From Planctomycetaceae bacterium (GTDB lineage: Bacteria > Planctomycetota > Planctomycetia > Planctomycetales > Planctomycetaceae): a DNA stretch of 64,000 bases. Where the stretch lies: NCBI GenBank assembly GCA_002726205.1, contig PBSL01000056.1:1-64000 (forward strand). Reading direction: 5' to 3'. The notes under the pieces were generated by a model that made no database searches, was not told where the DNA came from, and was given only the letters and a program-made list of their open reading frames with translations. Both the position numbers and the translations under genes were made by a program. Shown piece by piece: positions 54,230 through 63,079 of the stretch (its first letter is position 1; each line of letters opens with the position of its first letter).

Positions 54230-55045
54230 TCAATCCTCGTCCTCGGTCGCCGAGAACGACCGGGTGCGAAAGAACTTCATCGTCTGGGTAACCACCGTCT
54301 TGCGAGTTGCCAGTCGCGGGCCCAACGAACGCAGGTAGTTCCACAGTCCGGTGACGACGTAAGGCCGGCGTTTCTCCAGCGCGTCGATCGCTTCCTTGAC
54401 GACCTGGCGAGCCGTCTGGGATCTCTGTTTCTTCAACCAACCGGGCACACCGGCCACGTCAAAAAACTCGGTCTCGGTCGTCCCCGGACACAATCCCATC
54501 ACCGTCACGCCGCGGTCCCGGGCCTCGGCCCACAAGGCCTCGCTGAAATGCAGTACGAAAGCCTTCGTCGCGGCATAGACGGGCATGTAGGCCACCGGTT
54601 GGAAGCTGACAACACTGGCGACATTGATGATCGCACCGTGCTCACGTGCCAGCATGTCGGGCAGCACACGATAGGTCAGCTCGGTCAGGGCCGAAACATT
54701 CAGCGAGACCATTTTCAACATCGAATCGACGTCGGTCCCTTCGATCTCGCCGACGAACCCGAATCCGGCATTGTTGACCAGCAATTCGAGTTCGATGTTC
54801 CTGTCGGCAATCCGCCCAAGCAATTCCGGTACCGCCGCGGGTTCGCACAGATCCATCGGCACGATCTCCGTCTGGACCATGTGCTGCGTCCGCAGCTCGT
54901 CGGCGAGTTCTTCGAGCAGAGACTCGCGGCGGGCAGTCAGCACCAGGTGCATGCCGTTACCGGCAAGCACCCGAGCAAACTCGGCACCGATCCCGCTCGA
55001 GGCCCCGGTGACCAGGGCCCATCGCTCCGTGTATGCTTCCAGCAT
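54230..55045 (-). CDS. Short-chain dehydrogenase/reductase
   Basis: A 271-residue classical SDR. The cofactor motif TGASSGIG (13-20) lies near the N-terminus, NNAG at 91-94, and the active-site serine, tyrosine and lysine are Ser144, Tyr157 and Lys161 (YAATK). An Arg pair after strand 2 (ARRES) suggests NADPH preference. The C-terminus is longer than a minimal SDR and basic, like the DltE/YqjQ-type oxidoreductases. Substrate unknown. ATG 55045 begins just before the cofactor fold; a further in-frame stretch upstream is not needed. Confidence 0.9.
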   Translation of the reverse strand: MLEAYTERWALVTGASSGIGAEFARVLAGNGMHLVLTARRESLLEELADELRTQHMVQTEIVPMDLCEPAAVPELLGRIADRNIELELLVNNAGFGFVGEIEGTDVDSMLKMVSLNVSALTELTYRVLPDMLAREHGAIINVASVVSFQPVAYMPVYAATKAFVLHFSEALWAEARDRGVTVMGLCPGTTETEFFDVAGVPGWLKKQRSQTARQVVKEAIDALEKRRPYVVTGLWNYLRSLGPRLATRKTVVTQTMKFFRTRSFSATEDED

Positions 55046-55203
55046 AACAGGCTCTCCCAGCCAGCCCGTGTGGAACCCGCCTCTCAGCCCGTCAATGGCT
55101 GCGAATCGTAACACAAACCGATTGAAATGAAACCCCGCCGGGATCGTGGACTGGCCGCCTCGAGGGGAATTGGTCCGTGCGAGTTGTTAGAGTTGGCCGC
55201 ATC

Positions 55204-55872
55204 ATGTCCGATTCCTACCCCGTACTCACGCGCCGGCAGGCCCGCGACGTCGATCTTCGCGCAATGCGTGACTACGGCCTGTCGGGCCTGGTGCTGATGG
55301 AGAACGCCGGGCGGGGCTGTGCCACGTTACTGGAACGGCTCGGAATCAACGGCCCGGTCTGTGTCTGCAGTGGAAAGGGAAACAACGGCGGCGACGGCTA
55401 CGTGGTCGCCCGGTATCTCGACAACGGTGGCCACCAGGTCCGGGTGGCCTCGGCCGTTGATCCCGACACGCTCACTGGCGATGCCGCCGTCAACCACGGG
55501 ATGTTTTCCGCCTCCGGGGGCACGGTCTCGGTCATCGATCCTGCCGGCTGGGACCGAGAACTCAAGGGGGCCGACTGGATCGTCGATGCACTGCTGGGCA
55601 CAGGAACCCAGGGAGACGTCCGCTCGCCGTTCACCGAAGCCATCGACGCGATCAATCGCACCTCGTCCCCGGTCCTGGCAATCGATTTGCCCAGCGGAAT
55701 CGACTGCGACACGGGTGCCGTGTTGGGAACTGCTGTCCAGGCACGACACACCGCCACCTTCGTGGCGGCCAAACAGGGTTTCCAGGCAAGAGGACTTCAA
55801 GACTGGACCGGCGAAGTCCACGTTATCGACATCGGAATTCCCCGATCCTTGCGCGAGGAAGTGCTGGGATGA
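55204..55872 (+). CDS. nnrE: NAD(P)H-hydrate epimerase (YjeF N-terminal domain)
   Basis: A 222-residue stand-alone epimerase that interconverts R and S forms of damaged NAD(P)H hydrate so that the dehydratase NnrD can repair them. Family motifs are MENAGRG, CSGKGNNGGDGYVVAR, IVDALLGTGTQGDVRSPF and AIDLPSGIDCDTG. The dehydratase half found in fused NnrE-NnrD proteins is missing and not nearby. ATG 55204 was taken over an earlier in-frame start because it fits the family. It overlaps rsmE by 4 bases. Confidence 0.93.
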   Translation: MSDSYPVLTRRQARDVDLRAMRDYGLSGLVLMENAGRGCATLLERLGINGPVCVCSGKGNNGGDGYVVARYLDNGGHQVRVASAVDPDTLTGDAAVNHGMFSASGGTVSVIDPAGWDRELKGADWIVDALLGTGTQGDVRSPFTEAIDAINRTSSPVLAIDLPSGIDCDTGAVLGTAVQARHTATFVAAKQGFQARGLQDWTGEVHVIDIGIPRSLREEVLG

Positions 55873-56576
55873 TGCACCGATTCCACGCCGAGGATTTGCA
55901 GGGCGACGAGTTGCTGCTGCGTGGACGTGAGGCACACCACCTCACCGACGTGCTGCGACAAGGTCCCGGCACCGAGGTCGAACTCTTTGACGGACGGGGA
56001 ACACGGGCAGTCGCCGAGGTAATTTCGTCGGGAAAACGTGAAACGGTCCTGACAATCACCGCCCGTTTCCCCGATCCGTCGACCGACGGCCCCGAACTGG
56101 TCCTGGCCACCGCAATTCCCAAGGGTGATCGATTCCGATCGCTGGTGGAAAAGACGACCGAACTCGGGATCGATCGACTGATCCCGCTGAGGACCGATCG
56201 CAGCGTGGTCCACCCTGGAAAGGGAAAGTGTCAGAAGATGAACCACGCCGTCATTGCCGCCTGCAAGCAGTGCGGCCGCAACCGACTGATGGCGATTGAA
56301 CCGGTCACCGCCTGGCGGGAGATGTTGGCCATCGACAACGCGGCGTTGATCATCGCACACCCCGGGGAATCGCCCGCCGCTGAGACTCTCGATCAAGTGC
56401 TCAGCGACCCTCCCGGCTCGCTGGTTTTTTGTGTGGGGCCCGAGGGAGGCTGGTCCGAAACCGAACTCCAGGCAGCCGGTAACGCGGGGGCTGTGCGGGT
56501 CAGCCTGGGGCCACACGTGCTGCGAATCGAAACCGCGGCCATCGCCCTGGCCGCCCTGGTCACCAGTCGCCTGTGA
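55869..56576 (+). CDS. rsmE: 16S rRNA (uracil1498-N3)-methyltransferase
   Basis: SPOUT-fold methyltransferase that modifies U1498 of 16S rRNA. The 235-residue protein has the PUA-like N-terminus (MHRFHAEDL, REAHHLTDVLRQGPG), LVLATAIPKGDRFRSLVEKTTELG, the conserved R-rich loop with CKQCGRNRLMAIEPV, and the knot motifs VGPEGGWSETE and LGPHVLRIETAAIAL. Its start overlaps nnrE, indicating joint expression. Confidence 0.95.
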   Translation: MMHRFHAEDLQGDELLLRGREAHHLTDVLRQGPGTEVELFDGRGTRAVAEVISSGKRETVLTITARFPDPSTDGPELVLATAIPKGDRFRSLVEKTTELGIDRLIPLRTDRSVVHPGKGKCQKMNHAVIAACKQCGRNRLMAIEPVTAWREMLAIDNAALIIAHPGESPAAETLDQVLSDPPGSLVFCVGPEGGWSETELQAAGNAGAVRVSLGPHVLRIETAAIALAALVTSRL

Positions 56577-56600
56577 CCGCAGCAGCAGCCGCAAGCCAGC

Positions 56601-57461
56601 CTATACCGCGTAGGTCAAGAAACCCCGCACCACCGCCAGAAACGCTTCTGGTTCATCGGCGGCAATCGAGTGGGCGCTGTTGGCAAAGACCTTCAGATGG
56701 GCCCGCGGGATTTTCTCGGCAATCTCCCGAGAATGATCGGGAGCACAGATCCAGTCACGAGCACCGGCAAGCACCAGCGTCGGACAGGTGATCGATGCCA
56801 GGCGGTCGGTGTAGTCGAAGGTACGGAGAAATTCCGAGAACCCGAGATTGAGCTGTTCAAAGTTTCGTCGCCCACGCGACCACGACCGTTCAGATTTCTC
56901 GGCATCGTACTTTGTCGAGTACATCGGCCCCATCTCAGTGTAGTACTCCTTCAGTTGTTCCAGTGATTCAAACGATCCCGCCCACAGCCGTTCACACACA
57001 GCCTGTTGTCGGGGTGTCCCCCGCTCGGCGACAATCCGCCTGGCATCGTCAAGAAACCGATGACTGGCCGCGGTGGCGCAGAGCACGAGATGAGACACGC
57101 GGTCGGGATAGCGGATCGCATAACCGATCGCGACCATTCCGCCGTAGGATGATCCCAGCACACAGATCTGGTCGAGTCCAAGATAATCGCGCAACGCGTC
57201 CAGATCGTCGATGTTCTCCTCGAGCGTATAGCTCTGTGGATCCGCCGCCGCGCTGCGACCTGAACCGCGGTGGTCGACGTAGACCAACTGGGCCACGTCG
57301 GTCAACCCGTTGACGGTCGACTTGAAACCGACATGGTCTCCACCGGGTCCACCGTGCAACAGGAAAAGAACCGGCCGCTGGACCATCCGGTCGCCATCGG
57401 GCACCAGGCCGGCCCCGTCGACATCAAAGTAGATCTCGGTTCCACGCACCCGGGCTTTCAT
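56601..57461 (-). CDS. Proline iminopeptidase-like alpha/beta hydrolase
   Basis: A 286-residue hydrolase of the prolyl aminopeptidase (S33) group. HGGPGG (36-41) is the oxyanion-hole signature, the nucleophile elbow is GSSYGG with Ser105, the aspartate is in GARDWICAPD and the histidine in NSAHSIAADEPE. Substrates in this group range from proline-leading peptides to epoxides and esters, so specificity is open. ATG 57461 follows AGGAGAG by eight bases. It lies 5 bases after the COG0523 GTPase stop, so the two are probably co-transcribed. Confidence 0.88.
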   Translation of the reverse strand: MKARVRGTEIYFDVDGAGLVPDGDRMVQRPVLFLLHGGPGGDHVGFKSTVNGLTDVAQLVYVDHRGSGRSAAADPQSYTLEENIDDLDALRDYLGLDQICVLGSSYGGMVAIGYAIRYPDRVSHLVLCATAASHRFLDDARRIVAERGTPRQQAVCERLWAGSFESLEQLKEYYTEMGPMYSTKYDAEKSERSWSRGRRNFEQLNLGFSEFLRTFDYTDRLASITCPTLVLAGARDWICAPDHSREIAEKIPRAHLKVFANSAHSIAADEPEAFLAVVRGFLTYAV

Positions 57462-57466
57462 CGCAA

Positions 57467-58579
57467 TCACTCTCCTGGTGAGTCGTCGAACCGGTGAGTC
57501 GGAACCGGGCGTCCTGGCCGGAAACTCTGCGTCTGCCGAAACTCGGCCACCGCGCCACGGGCACCAACAGCCGCGTTCACTTCCTTGTGAACCACTTCCT
57601 TGAGCCACTCCGGATCGCAGGCCACCCGGGCATTGACGATCAGGTCTATCGTCTTCACCTGGCAATTCGAAGACAAAGACAACTCGGGGGCGTTCTCGCT
57701 GGAAACAAGGTTGGCCACCCCGAAGAACCCCTCCCACAATCCGATCACCTTCAGATGAGCCGTTTCGGCATCCCGTTCACCCAGGATCTCACCCAGCCGG
57801 GTGACCACGTCGAGCAACAGGTCATCAAGATCGAAAGACTCGTCGGCAGCCACGTGGAGGCTGCTGTTGAGCCAGCCCAGTTCCGCTTCGCCCTCGGCAT
57901 ACGTGTCGTAGTCGATATCGAGAACCCGTCGACCAAAATCACCGTCCTGGTCGAGCAAGGCGACCAGTTGATCGACTCCTTCACCGGTCCTGGCCGACAT
58001 TCTGATGACCGGCACGCCCGGACACCTGCGGCTGACCAGTTCCACGAGTTCCTCGACCTGCTCGTCGGAAAGTTCATCGATGCGGTTGACCAGGATGGCA
58101 TCGGCTTCTTCGAGTTGTTTGACCAGGATGTAGGCGGCCTTGGGTGAAAACCCCGAACCCGTCTCGCCTCGCAATACCCGCCGGCCATGGCTGGGCTTGA
58201 GGATCACAGTGTAGGGAGCAATCTGGAACCGTGCTTCGAACAGCCGCTTGATAGGCTGGATCACGGTGGCAACCAGGTCGGTACAGCTTCCCACCGGCTC
58301 GGCCAGGATCACGTCAGGACGCTGATCCTCTCCCAGGGCCTCGATCGTGCTCATCAACTCGTCGAAGTTGCAACAAAAGCAGGCCCCGGCGACTTCGCCA
58401 ACGTCGAAACCCTGTGAACGGAAGGTGTTGGTATCGACCAGGTCGCTGGCCTGGTCGTTGGTGACCACACCGACGTTTTTTCCCTGGTCGGAATAGTGGC
58501 GAGCCAGTCGTGCCAGCGTGGTCGTCTTGCCTGCCCCCAGAAATCCACCAACCATGATGTATCGGATCGTGTGCATCAT
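57467..58579 (-). CDS. COG0523-type G3E GTPase (CobW/UreG relative)
   Basis: A 370-residue metal-chaperone-type GTPase. Walker [10 protein letters not shown] is at 11-19, the metal-binding CxCC motif CFCC at 67-70, and the guanine motif reads VNRIDEL where NKxD is usual. COG0523 proteins carry zinc, cobalt or iron to client enzymes. The C-terminal third does not resemble the common CobW_C domain and has a conserved [17 protein letters not shown] stretch. The metal is unknown. Start is the first of two adjacent ATG codons. Confidence 0.88.
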   Translation of the reverse strand: MMHTIRYIMVGGFLGAGKTTTLARLARHYSDQGKNVGVVTNDQASDLVDTNTFRSQGFDVGEVAGACFCCNFDELMSTIEALGEDQRPDVILAEPVGSCTDLVATVIQPIKRLFEARFQIAPYTVILKPSHGRRVLRGETGSGFSPKAAYILVKQLEEADAILVNRIDELSDEQVEELVELVSRRCPGVPVIRMSARTGEGVDQLVALLDQDGDFGRRVLDIDYDTYAEGEAELGWLNSSLHVAADESFDLDDLLLDVVTRLGEILGERDAETAHLKVIGLWEGFFGVANLVSSENAPELSLSSNCQVKTIDLIVNARVACDPEWLKEVVHKEVNAAVGARGAVAEFRQTQSFRPGRPVPTHRFDDSPGE

Positions 58580-58749
58580 GACTCCACGGCAGGCTGTCGA
58601 GATGGCCGGCTAGACATTCACACCGCTTGTCATCGTCCACGCAAGCTGCGACAAGGAAAGTTGCAGTTCGACAAGCGTTCCGACCAGAACGCTCCATCCT
58701 AGACAATTCCGCCATCGCGACCAATCAAGTCTCACTCCGGCAACATCCC

Positions 58750-59937
58750 ATGACCGGTGACAAGGCCTCTCGAGACGACCGTCCCGCTGTCCTGGGGGGA
58801 ACTTCGCTCCGCCCCGAAGGGGCTCCCGGTTGGCCGCCCGGGGATCCGTCGATCGTCGACGTTCTGCACCAGGCGGCGATCGACGGCAGTTGGGGACGCT
58901 ATCACGGTCCACACACCACGACCCTCTCGGAACAACTGGCCCGTCTCCACGGCCTCGAACATGTCGTTCTCTGCGCCAGCGGTACGGCCGCCGTCGAACT
59001 GGCTCTCCGGGGACTGAAAATCGGTCCTGGCGACGAGGTGCTGCTGGCCGCCTACGACTTCCGGGGCAATATTCAGGATGTCCTCTGCGTGGGAGCGACC
59101 CCGGTCCTGGTCGACATCCGTCCGGACAATTGGAATCTCGACGTCTCTCTTGTCGAAGCAGCGATCACCGATGCCACCCGCGCCCTGCTCGTTTCACACC
59201 TTCACGGTGGCCTGGTTGACATGCCCGTGCTGCGGGATCTGGCCGATGCGCGGGGGCTGCCGATCATCGAAGACGCCTGCCAGGTTCCAGGAGCCCGTGT
59301 TTGCGGTCGGACCGCCGGGACCTGGGGTGACGTCGCCGTGCTTTCCTTCGGCGGCAGCAAGTTGCTTTCGGCCGGTCGCGGCGGTGCGTTGCTGACCAAT
59401 GACGGGGGGGTTGTGCAACGGGTGAAGCTGTACACGCAGCGAGGCAACGAGGCCTACCCGCTTTCCGAACTGCAGGCCGCCTTGCTCGTTCCCCAGCTCG
59501 ATGCCCTCTCCGAAAGCAACCAGCGTCGCAGCCTTGCCGCCGACCGACTGATCGAAGGCCTCGCCGGTTGCCCGGGACTGCAACCGTTTACCAACCCCGT
59601 CCTGGACGATTCTCAGCCGGGCTACTACAAGCTCGGCCTGCAATTCAAGCCCGCCGACTGCGCGAATCTCTCGCGGGACGCCTTCGCCAAGGCGGTCCGC
59701 TGTGAAGGCGTGGCGATCGATCCCGGCTTCCGGTCACTCCACAAGTCACACGCCCGACGACGATTCACCGCACCCCACAAGTTGCCTCATGCCGACCAGG
59801 CCGACAGCAACGTCCTCGTGCTGCATCACCCCGTCCTGCTCGGCAGCGACGAGGATCTTCAACAGGTCCTTACCGCCGTCGTCCGTGTCGCTGACCACGC
59901 GGAAGAAATCGGCCAACTGCTGGGTTTTGCCTGTTGA
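58750..59937 (+). CDS. DegT/DnrJ/EryC1/StrS-family PLP aminotransferase
   Basis: A 395-residue PLP enzyme of the sugar aminotransferase superfamily. CASGTAAVELALRGL and GDEVLLAAYDF form the cofactor region, IEDACQVPGA provides the pyridine-side aspartate, and FGGSKLLSAGRGG carries the Schiff-base Lys204. The last part (LHHPVLLGSDEDL) is close to the GabT-like end of this family. Members modify nucleotide sugars for surface glycans or make inosamines; no sugar-nucleotide genes are adjacent, so the product is open. ATG 58750 is preferred over an upstream in-frame ATG that would add about 40 non-conserved residues. Confidence 0.87.
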   Translation: MTGDKASRDDRPAVLGGTSLRPEGAPGWPPGDPSIVDVLHQAAIDGSWGRYHGPHTTTLSEQLARLHGLEHVVLCASGTAAVELALRGLKIGPGDEVLLAAYDFRGNIQDVLCVGATPVLVDIRPDNWNLDVSLVEAAITDATRALLVSHLHGGLVDMPVLRDLADARGLPIIEDACQVPGARVCGRTAGTWGDVAVLSFGGSKLLSAGRGGALLTNDGGVVQRVKLYTQRGNEAYPLSELQAALLVPQLDALSESNQRRSLAADRLIEGLAGCPGLQPFTNPVLDDSQPGYYKLGLQFKPADCANLSRDAFAKAVRCEGVAIDPGFRSLHKSHARRRFTAPHKLPHADQADSNVLVLHHPVLLGSDEDLQQVLTAVVRVADHAEEIGQLLGFAC

Positions 59938-59969
59938 GCTGATCGGCGGACGATCGCGCCAGCGGCAGA

Positions 59970-60530
59970 TCAATCGCCGTGCAGTTTCCGGAGCCGGCCC
60001 GAGGTTCTCATCATCAACTGCATCCGCTCGAACTCATCAAGCCATTCCCCGGTCACCCGCTGCAGAAGTGACCGCCCGTCATCGGCAGTCGGGCCGGACG
60101 GAGAGGCATCGACACCGGCGGTCATGGCGCGGTACTTCGCCAGTGTCCGATCGCCGAAAATTCCACAGAGAAAATCATCCTCGCTGAGAAAAACGACAAC
60201 CGGAACGCGATGACCACCGTTGACCGACAACCGCTCGGTCAACTCGGGGTTCTCATCGCGATCGAGGTAGCGGACCTGGATCGCCGGGTTGGCCTCGGTA
60301 AACCGCTCGAAAATCGGGCACTGGTTGACACAGTCACCACACCACGCACCGGCCAGCACGATCACTTTCATCTCGCGGACAAATCCCGACAGCACGGCGA
60401 GTTGTTGTTCGTCGAGCGTGATTTCCTCGTAGACCTTCTGCCACCGATCACGGTGTTCGGGCGTTCCGTGCTGATCGAGGAAGTCCCGGTAATCAAACCC
60501 CTTCCGAAATTCGTCTGCAAGACAGCTCAT
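59970..60530 (-). CDS. Thioredoxin-like protein with WCGDC motif
   Basis: A 186-residue cytoplasmic protein with a thioredoxin fold in the middle. KVIVLAGAWCGDCVNQCPIF holds the active-site Cys64-Gly-Asp-Cys67, and VPVVVFLSEDD includes the cis-proline region. A helical N-terminal extension (residues 1-50) and a C-terminal helix flank the fold. No signal peptide is visible. Partners unknown; CGDC-type members are generally annotated as thiol reductases. ATG 60530 follows AGGAGAT by seven bases. Confidence 0.85.
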   Translation of the reverse strand: MSCLADEFRKGFDYRDFLDQHGTPEHRDRWQKVYEEITLDEQQLAVLSGFVREMKVIVLAGAWCGDCVNQCPIFERFTEANPAIQVRYLDRDENPELTERLSVNGGHRVPVVVFLSEDDFLCGIFGDRTLAKYRAMTAGVDASPSGPTADDGRSLLQRVTGEWLDEFERMQLMMRTSGRLRKLHGD

Positions 60531-60714
60531 CGAAGTATCTCCTGGAGTGTTGCCGGCGGGAACGACCAACATAGGCACCGATACCGTTCCGGGCAACACG
60601 CCGCAAAGGCACCGCGGCGGACATCGAAAACGTCAGAGCACTCGCTGTGACTGCGGCACAGAAATCACCTAGGATGGAGTCTTGTTTCTTTACCCGGTCA
60701 AGGGAAACTCCATC

Positions 60715-61890
60715 GTGGACGTTGTTGAAATCCTGAAGGCGCTCGTGTCGATTCCCAGCGTCAATCCGATGGGACGCGACCTTTCGGGTCCGGAGTACTT
60801 CGAGACCCGGGTCAGCGAATGGCTCTGCGGGTTCTTTGCCGAACGCGAAATCCCTCACGAGCGGATCGAGGTCGTTGAGGGTCGGGCAAACGTCATCGCC
60901 CGGGTCGACGCCGGCCCCGACCGGCCGACTGTGATCCTCGACGCCCACCAGGACACGGTGCCCGTCGATGGCATGACGATCGAACCGTTCGACCCGATTG
61001 TCCGTGACGGGCGGCTTTACGGTCGCGGTGCCTGTGACGTCAAAGGGGGCATGGCGGCAATGCTGCATGCGGTCGCCCGCCTCGCCGCCGAACGCCCTGC
61101 CGATGCGGTCAACGTTGTCATGAGTTGCACGTGCGATGAAGAAGCCACCGTCCAGGGCATCAACGACCTGGTACGTCTCTGGACCGATGACTCTCGGCAC
61201 TCGGACCTGCTGCCCGACAAGCCCGACGCGGCACTGGTAGCCGAACCGACGAATCTTGACATCGTCGTCGCCCACCGCGGTGCCACCCGCTGGCAAGTAC
61301 GAACCGGGGGCCGTGCCTGCCACAGTTCACAACCCGAACAGGGAATCAACGCCATCTACCGGATGGCGAAGGTGATTGCCGGCCTCGAGGAATACGCCGC
61401 GACGCTCGCCGACCGCGTCACGCCTCATCCACTGTGCGGTCCCGCGACGCTTTCGATTGGCCGGATCACCGGCGGCGTCAGCGTGAACACGGTACCGGAC
61501 GAATGCCTGATCGAGGTCGATCGACGGGTGATCCCCGGGGAAAACGGGGCGGAAGTGATGGACGACGTCCTGGCCTTTCTGCAGGAACGCGTCGAGGTTC
61601 CGTTCGAGTTTCTTCCCCCGTGGCTGACGGGGCTGCCGCTGCCCGACGATGGCAACCAGGCCTGGGCGGCAAGACTGCTGGAACATGTCAGCTCCGTCGC
61701 CGGACCGCACCGGACAGTTGGCGTGCCCTACGGTACCCATGCCTCGCGGTTCGCCAACGCCGGTGTCCCGGGAATCGTCTGCGGTCCCGGCTCGATCGAC
61801 CAGGCTCACACCAAGGACGAATGGCTCGCCATCGACGAACTCGAGCAGGCGGCCGAAGCGTACTACCGATTCTGCTCGGTCGCAGTTTGA
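60715..61890 (+). CDS. M20-family metallopeptidase (ArgE/DapE/CPG2-like deacylase)
   Basis: A 391-residue zinc-dependent amidohydrolase or peptidase. The metal and catalytic residues sit in DAHQDTVPV (His, Asp), GRGACDVKGG (bridging Asp), CDEEATVQG (Glu pair), VAEPTNLD and the C-terminal QAHTKDEW. Relatives remove acyl groups from N-acetylornithine, succinyl-diaminopimelate or peptides. No arg or dap genes are adjacent, so specificity is not assigned. GTG 60715 follows AAGGGA by nine bases; a TTG eleven codons upstream is an alternative. Confidence 0.9.
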   Translation: MDVVEILKALVSIPSVNPMGRDLSGPEYFETRVSEWLCGFFAEREIPHERIEVVEGRANVIARVDAGPDRPTVILDAHQDTVPVDGMTIEPFDPIVRDGRLYGRGACDVKGGMAAMLHAVARLAAERPADAVNVVMSCTCDEEATVQGINDLVRLWTDDSRHSDLLPDKPDAALVAEPTNLDIVVAHRGATRWQVRTGGRACHSSQPEQGINAIYRMAKVIAGLEEYAATLADRVTPHPLCGPATLSIGRITGGVSVNTVPDECLIEVDRRVIPGENGAEVMDDVLAFLQERVEVPFEFLPPWLTGLPLPDDGNQAWAARLLEHVSSVAGPHRTVGVPYGTHASRFANAGVPGIVCGPGSIDQAHTKDEWLAIDELEQAAEAYYRFCSVAV

Positions 61891-61945
61891 TGTCCTGCTG
61901 GGCATGTGCCAGACTGGTCGTTCATGATCCCCGGGAGGTGGTTTG

Positions 61946-63037
61946 GTGCGCGTTTTAACGTTCGGTGAAGTGATGATCCGCCTGGCACCCGCGGAATTCC
62001 TCAGGGTCCGACAGGTCCTGCCCGGGCGACTCGAAGCCACCTTCGGTGGCGGGGAACTCAACGTCGCCGTCTCGATCGCCAACCAGGGAGGCGACTCCGC
62101 TTTTCTCACCAGCGTTCCCGACAACACGCTGACCGACGCCCTCGAGCAGGAGATGCGGAAGCTGGGTGTCGATACCAGCCTCGTCCGCCGCAGCGACCGG
62201 GGACGATTTGGAATTTACTTCGTCGAAACCGGGGCCAACCAGCGTGGGGGCACGGTGACCTATGATCGCGACGGCACGTCAATCGCCCTGGAAACGGCTG
62301 CAGCATACGACTGGGAGGCGGTCTTCACCGGTGCCGACTGGTTCCATGTCACCGGAATCACTCCGGCCATCAGCGAAACCGCTGCCGGAGCCGCGTTGGC
62401 CGCCGTCCAGGCCGCGTCAGCACAAGGCCTGAGCGTCTCCTGCGATCTCAATTTTCGCAAGAAGCTCTGGAACTGGCGACCCGGCACGGCCTCGATCGAT
62501 CTGGCCCGGGAAACAATGCGGGGCCTGATGCCATTCATCAACGTCGTTGTCGCCAACGAGGAAGACTGTGATCTGTGCCTGGGCATCCTGGCTCCCGAAA
62601 CCGATGTCGAGGCCGGCGAGTTGAACATCGCGGGTTACGAGGCGGTCGCTCGCCAGATCGTTGACGAGTTTCCCAACGTCACCACGGCCGCGATCACACT
62701 TCGCGAGAGCATCTCGGCCAGCCACAACAACTGGGGAGCGATGCTCTACGACACGGCCTCTGATTCGGCACACTTCGCGCCCACCGATGATCAGGGAAAC
62801 TACCGACCCTACGAAATCCGCAACATCGTCGATCGCGTCGGTGCCGGCGATTCGTTTGCTGGAGGCCTGATCTTCGGCCTCTCGACTCCGGAACTCTGCG
62901 ACCCCGCCACCGCGTTGCGGTACGCCACTGCGGCAAGTTGCCTGAAACACAGCATCAAGGGCGACTTCAGTTATGCGGAACGGCAGGAAATCGAAGCTTT
63001 GATGGGAGGGGCCGCCTCGGGTCGAGTCTCCCGCTAA
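61946..63037 (+). CDS. PfkB-family sugar kinase, probably 2-dehydro-3-deoxygluconate kinase
   Basis: A 363-residue ribokinase-fold enzyme. FGEVMIRLAP at the start, FGGGELNVAVSIANQGG, SCDLNFRKKLW, and the anion-hole catalytic motif DRVGAGDSFAGGLIFGL identify the family, and the MIRLAP/FRKKLW patterns are most like KDG kinases (KdgK). It would phosphorylate 2-keto-3-deoxygluconate from uronate breakdown; no aldolase partner is seen in the window. GTG at 61946 follows GGAGG by seven bases; an adjacent TTG (61943) is possible. Confidence 0.85.
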   Translation: MRVLTFGEVMIRLAPAEFLRVRQVLPGRLEATFGGGELNVAVSIANQGGDSAFLTSVPDNTLTDALEQEMRKLGVDTSLVRRSDRGRFGIYFVETGANQRGGTVTYDRDGTSIALETAAAYDWEAVFTGADWFHVTGITPAISETAAGAALAAVQAASAQGLSVSCDLNFRKKLWNWRPGTASIDLARETMRGLMPFINVVVANEEDCDLCLGILAPETDVEAGELNIAGYEAVARQIVDEFPNVTTAAITLRESISASHNNWGAMLYDTASDSAHFAPTDDQGNYRPYEIRNIVDRVGAGDSFAGGLIFGLSTPELCDPATALRYATAASCLKHSIKGDFSYAERQEIEALMGGAASGRVSR

Positions 63038-63079
63038 CTTCCGCAACACACCCACTCCTCTTTCGTTCGACCGATTCTC

